A DNA stretch of 64,000 nt from Hydrogenophaga pseudoflava NBRC 102511 (GTDB lineage: Bacteria > Pseudomonadota > Gammaproteobacteria > Burkholderiales > Burkholderiaceae_C): the NCBI RefSeq assembly GCF_001592285.1, contig NZ_BCWQ01000004.1, positions 62,001 to 126,000 of the forward strand, given 5' to 3'. The stretch's first letter is position 1; each line of letters opens with the position of its first letter. Below the pieces are notes generated by a model. That model was not told the DNA's origin, made no database searches, and saw nothing but the letters and a program-made list of their open reading frames with translations. Below are positions 61,651 to 64,000 of this stretch, one piece after another. The position numbers were made by a program, and so were the translations under genes.

Positions 61651-62868
61651 TCAAACGACCTGGCCCAGCTTGAAGATTGGCAGGTACATCGACACCACAA
61701 TGCCACCGATCACCGTACCGAGCACCACGATGATGATGGGTTCCATCAGGCTGGACAGCCCAGCGACCATGTCGTCCACTTCGGCCTCGTAGAAGTCCGC
61801 GGCCTTGCCCAGCATGTGGTCGATGGAGCCGGATTCTTCACCGATGGCACACATCTGCAGCACCATGGAAGGGAAGATGTTGGCATTGGTCATGGCATTG
61901 GTCAGGCTGGTGCCGGTCGATACCTCCTGCTGGATGCGCTCGGTGGCTTTGGAGAAAACCGAGTTGCCCGATGCGCCACCGACAGAGTCCAGTGCCTCGA
62001 CCAACGGTACACCAGCCGCAAACATGGTGGCCAGTGTGCGGGTCCATCGTGCGATTACCGACTTCTCCACCAATGCCCCAAAGATGGGTATTTTCAACAG
62101 TAGTCGGTCCATGAACATTTGCACTTTTTCATTGCGCTTCCAAGCCTGCATGAAGAAGTACGAGACGCCGAAGATGCCGCCGAAGATCAACCACCAGTAT
62201 TCGGTGAAGAACTCGCTCATCGCAATCACGAACAGTGTGGGGCCAGGCAGATCGGCACCGAACGAGGTGAACACCTGTTTGAAGGACGGAATCACGAAGA
62301 TCATGATCACCGCCACCACCACGAACGCCACGATGATCACCGCGACCGGGTACATGAGGGCCGACTTGATCTTCGACTTCAGTGCCTCCGTTTTCTCCAT
62401 GTAGGTCGCCAGGCGGTCCAGCAACTCTTCCAAGATGCCGGCCGCTTCCCCCGCTTCGACGAGATTGCAGTACAGGCTGTCAAAGTACAGAGGATACTTG
62501 CGGAAGGCTGCGCTGAGGGATGTACCGGTTTCGACGTCGGACCGGATGTCGTTGAGCAGTTTGGAGAGGCTCGGATTGGGGTTGCCACGTCCGACGATGT
62601 CGAAAGCCTGCAGGAGGGGGACGCCTGCTTTCATCATGGTTGCCAACTGCCGCGTGAAGATGGCGATGTCCTTGGGCTTGATCCGCTTGCCCGAACGCAT
62701 CCGGCGCTTCTTGACCTTGGTGACCACGATGCCTTGGCGTCGCATGGCAGCCAGCACTTGGTTTTCTCCAATCGCCCGTGTCTCGCCCCGAACCGCTTTT
62801 CCGTTGCGATCCTTTCCCTCCCACTCGAACACGAAATCCTGGGTGCCTTTTGATGCTGCAGTAGCCAT
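61651..62868 (-). CDS. pilC: Type IV pilus inner-membrane platform protein PilC
   Basis: A 405-residue polytopic protein with two GspF domains. IKPKDIAIFTRQLATMMKAGVPLLQAFDIVG and the second copy IARWTRTLATMFAAGVPLVEALDSVGG show the duplication, with helices near 170-190, 220-240 and 375-400. The C-terminal LMEPIIIVVLGTVIGGIVVSMYLPIF is diagnostic. It works with PilB, PilM-P and PilQ. Confidence 0.97.
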   Translation of the reverse strand: MATAASKGTQDFVFEWEGKDRNGKAVRGETRAIGENQVLAAMRRQGIVVTKVKKRRMRSGKRIKPKDIAIFTRQLATMMKAGVPLLQAFDIVGRGNPNPSLSKLLNDIRSDVETGTSLSAAFRKYPLYFDSLYCNLVEAGEAAGILEELLDRLATYMEKTEALKSKIKSALMYPVAVIIVAFVVVAVIMIFVIPSFKQVFTSFGADLPGPTLFVIAMSEFFTEYWWLIFGGIFGVSYFFMQAWKRNEKVQMFMDRLLLKIPIFGALVEKSVIARWTRTLATMFAAGVPLVEALDSVGGASGNSVFSKATERIQQEVSTGTSLTNAMTNANIFPSMVLQMCAIGEESGSIDHMLGKAADFYEAEVDDMVAGLSSLMEPIIIVVLGTVIGGIVVSMYLPIFKLGQVV

Positions 62869-62898
62869 GTGTTCCTCGTTTCCCGGTCCGGATGGCGA

Positions 62899-64000
62899 TT
62901 ACTCGTTTGTGACGCTGAGCACTTCGTCCAGCGATGTCACACCCTGCTTGACCTTGAGGAGCCCGGACTCACGCAAGGTTCTGACCCCTTCACGCGACGC
63001 CTGTTGGGCAATGTCCAGAGCGCTGCCACCCTTGAGGATGATTCGCTGGATTTCCTCCGAAATGGGCATCACCTGATAGATGCCGACACGGCCTTTGTAG
63101 CCGTTGTTGCAGGACGAGCAGCCCACCGGCTTGTACGGAGTCCAACTCCCGTCCAGTTCTTCCGCCTTGTACCCGGCGTCCAGCAAGGCTTTGCGGGGAA
63201 CGTCCAGCGGCGCCTTGCAATTGGGGCACAAGCGTCTTGCAAGTCGCTGGGCGGTGATGAGAATCACGCTGGAAGCAATGTTGAACGTGGGAATGCCCAT
63301 GTTCATCATCCGCGTGAGGGTGGTGGGGGCGTCGTTGGTGTGTAGTGTCGACAGGACCATGTGGCCTGTCTGGGCAGCCTTGATCGAGATGTCCGCCGTT
63401 TCGAGATCGCGGATTTCGCCGACCATGATGACGTCCGGATCTTGTCGCAGGAACGCCTTGAGCGCGGCGGCAAACGTCAGCCCCGCCTTTTCATTGACGT
63501 TGACCTGGTTGACTCCTGGTAGGTTGATTTCCGACGGGTCTTCCGCCGTGGAAATATTGATGCCAGGCTTGTTCAACAAATTCAGGCAGGTGTAAAGCGA
63601 AACTGTCTTGCCCGAGCCCGTCGGACCAGTGACGAGCACCATGCCGTATGGGCGTGAAATCGCGCTGAGCAGACGCTCCTTCTCCTCCGGCTCGTACCCA
63701 AGGGCATCAATGCCAACCTTGGCACTGCTGGGGTCGAGAATACGTATCACGATCTTTTCACCGAACAGCGTCGGCAACGTGCTGACACGGAAGTCGATCA
63801 CCCGCTCAGGCCCCACCTTGAGCTTCATGCGGCCATCCTGCGGAACTCGCTTCTCGGAGATGTCCATTCTGGAGATCACCTTGATACGGGAAGCGAGCTT
63901 GTCCTTGATCGCAACGGGCGGTGAGGCGATTTCGCGCAACTCACCGTCGATGCGAAAACGCACCCGGTAGTTGTGCTCGTACGGCTCGAAGTGGAGGTCA
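62899..64000 (-). CDS. pilB: Type IV pilus extension ATPase PilB (3' part, runs off the window)
   Basis: The C-terminal about 366 residues of the hexameric GspE-type motor. Visible are Walker [14 protein letters not shown], the Asp box [21 protein letters not shown], Walker [18 protein letters not shown], the His box [21 protein letters not shown] and the tetracysteine zinc site (CPNC and CSSC). The gene continues past base 64000, so the N1 domain is missing. pilC follows after 30 bases. Confidence 0.96.
   Translation of the reverse strand, partial: DLHFEPYEHNYRVRFRIDGELREIASPPVAIKDKLASRIKVISRMDISEKRVPQDGRMKLKVGPERVIDFRVSTLPTLFGEKIVIRILDPSSAKVGIDALGYEPEEKERLLSAISRPYGMVLVTGPTGSGKTVSLYTCLNLLNKPGINISTAEDPSEINLPGVNQVNVNEKAGLTFAAALKAFLRQDPDVIMVGEIRDLETADISIKAAQTGHMVLSTLHTNDAPTTLTRMMNMGIPTFNIASSVILITAQRLARRLCPNCKAPLDVPRKALLDAGYKAEELDGSWTPYKPVGCSSCNNGYKGRVGIYQVMPISEEIQRIILKGGSALDIAQQASREGVRTLRESGLLKVKQGVTSLDEVLSVTNE

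Overview
The window is GC-rich, densely coding chromosomal DNA, about 64 kb with roughly 70 genes and no gene-free stretch over 300 bases. Gene families and order (pilMNOPQ-aroK-aroB-dgt, gltBD-mla-murA-his-tat, petABC-sspAB, M23 peptidase-secA-argJ, yacG-zapD-coaE-pilDCB, short-form HisG, System II cytochrome c biogenesis) point to a betaproteobacterium of the order Burkholderiales, most likely a Comamonadaceae member (Hydrogenophaga/Acidovorax-like). The genus is inference. Almost everything is core genome.

Layout. 1-9.4 kb: 5' part of engB, a dihaem cytochrome c4, the ccsB-ccsA haem-delivery pair, the periplasmic methionine sulfoxide reductase pair msrP-msrQ, an LptM-like lipoprotein, cyaY and mrcA (PBP1a). 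9.6-15.2 kb: type IV pilus assembly operon pilMNOPQ ending in an uncharacterised lipoprotein. 15.4-19.5 kb: aroK, aroB, dgt and an MFS transporter. 19.6-21.1 kb: a conserved hypothetical gene and a REP-associated tyrosine transposase, the only obvious mobile DNA. 21.2-27.5 kb: glutamate synthase gltBD. 27.5-33.5 kb: mlaFED-mlaA-mlaC-mlaB phospholipid transport genes, an ABC-2 exporter pair and a BolA-like gene. 33.5-41.5 kb: murA translationally coupled to the full histidine cluster hisGDCBHAFIE. 41.5-44 kb: a small membrane protein, a HIT protein and tatABC. 44-47.9 kb: a DegS-like protease, a tiny DUF3149 membrane protein behind an FNR-type site, a Nif3-like protein, pdxA and mscL. 48-52.2 kb: cytochrome bc1 (petABC) and sspAB. 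52.2-59.2 kb: tRNA-Thr(UGU), dciA, an M23 peptidase, secA, argJ, a DUF815 ATPase and mutT. 59.2-64 kb (minus strand): yacG, zapD, coaE, pilD, pilC and a partial pilB.

The genes connect in several ways. CcsBA can mature cytochrome c4 and cytochrome c1 of the bc1 complex. TatABC can export MsrP and the Rieske protein. PilMNOPQ and PilBCD are two halves of one type IV pilus machine at opposite ends of the window. The Mla genes with MurA, PBP1a, LptM, SecA and the M23 peptidase form an envelope theme.

I found no clearly new multi-gene system. The most interesting leads are a perfect FNR/ANR-type site placed exactly for class II activation of a 49-residue DUF3149 membrane protein, a strong terminator-like hairpin between petC and sspA that could act as an attenuator, a transposase with a His-X-Gln metal motif flanked by inverted AATCTG-type repeats next to gltB, and an uncharacterised lipoprotein closing the pil operon.
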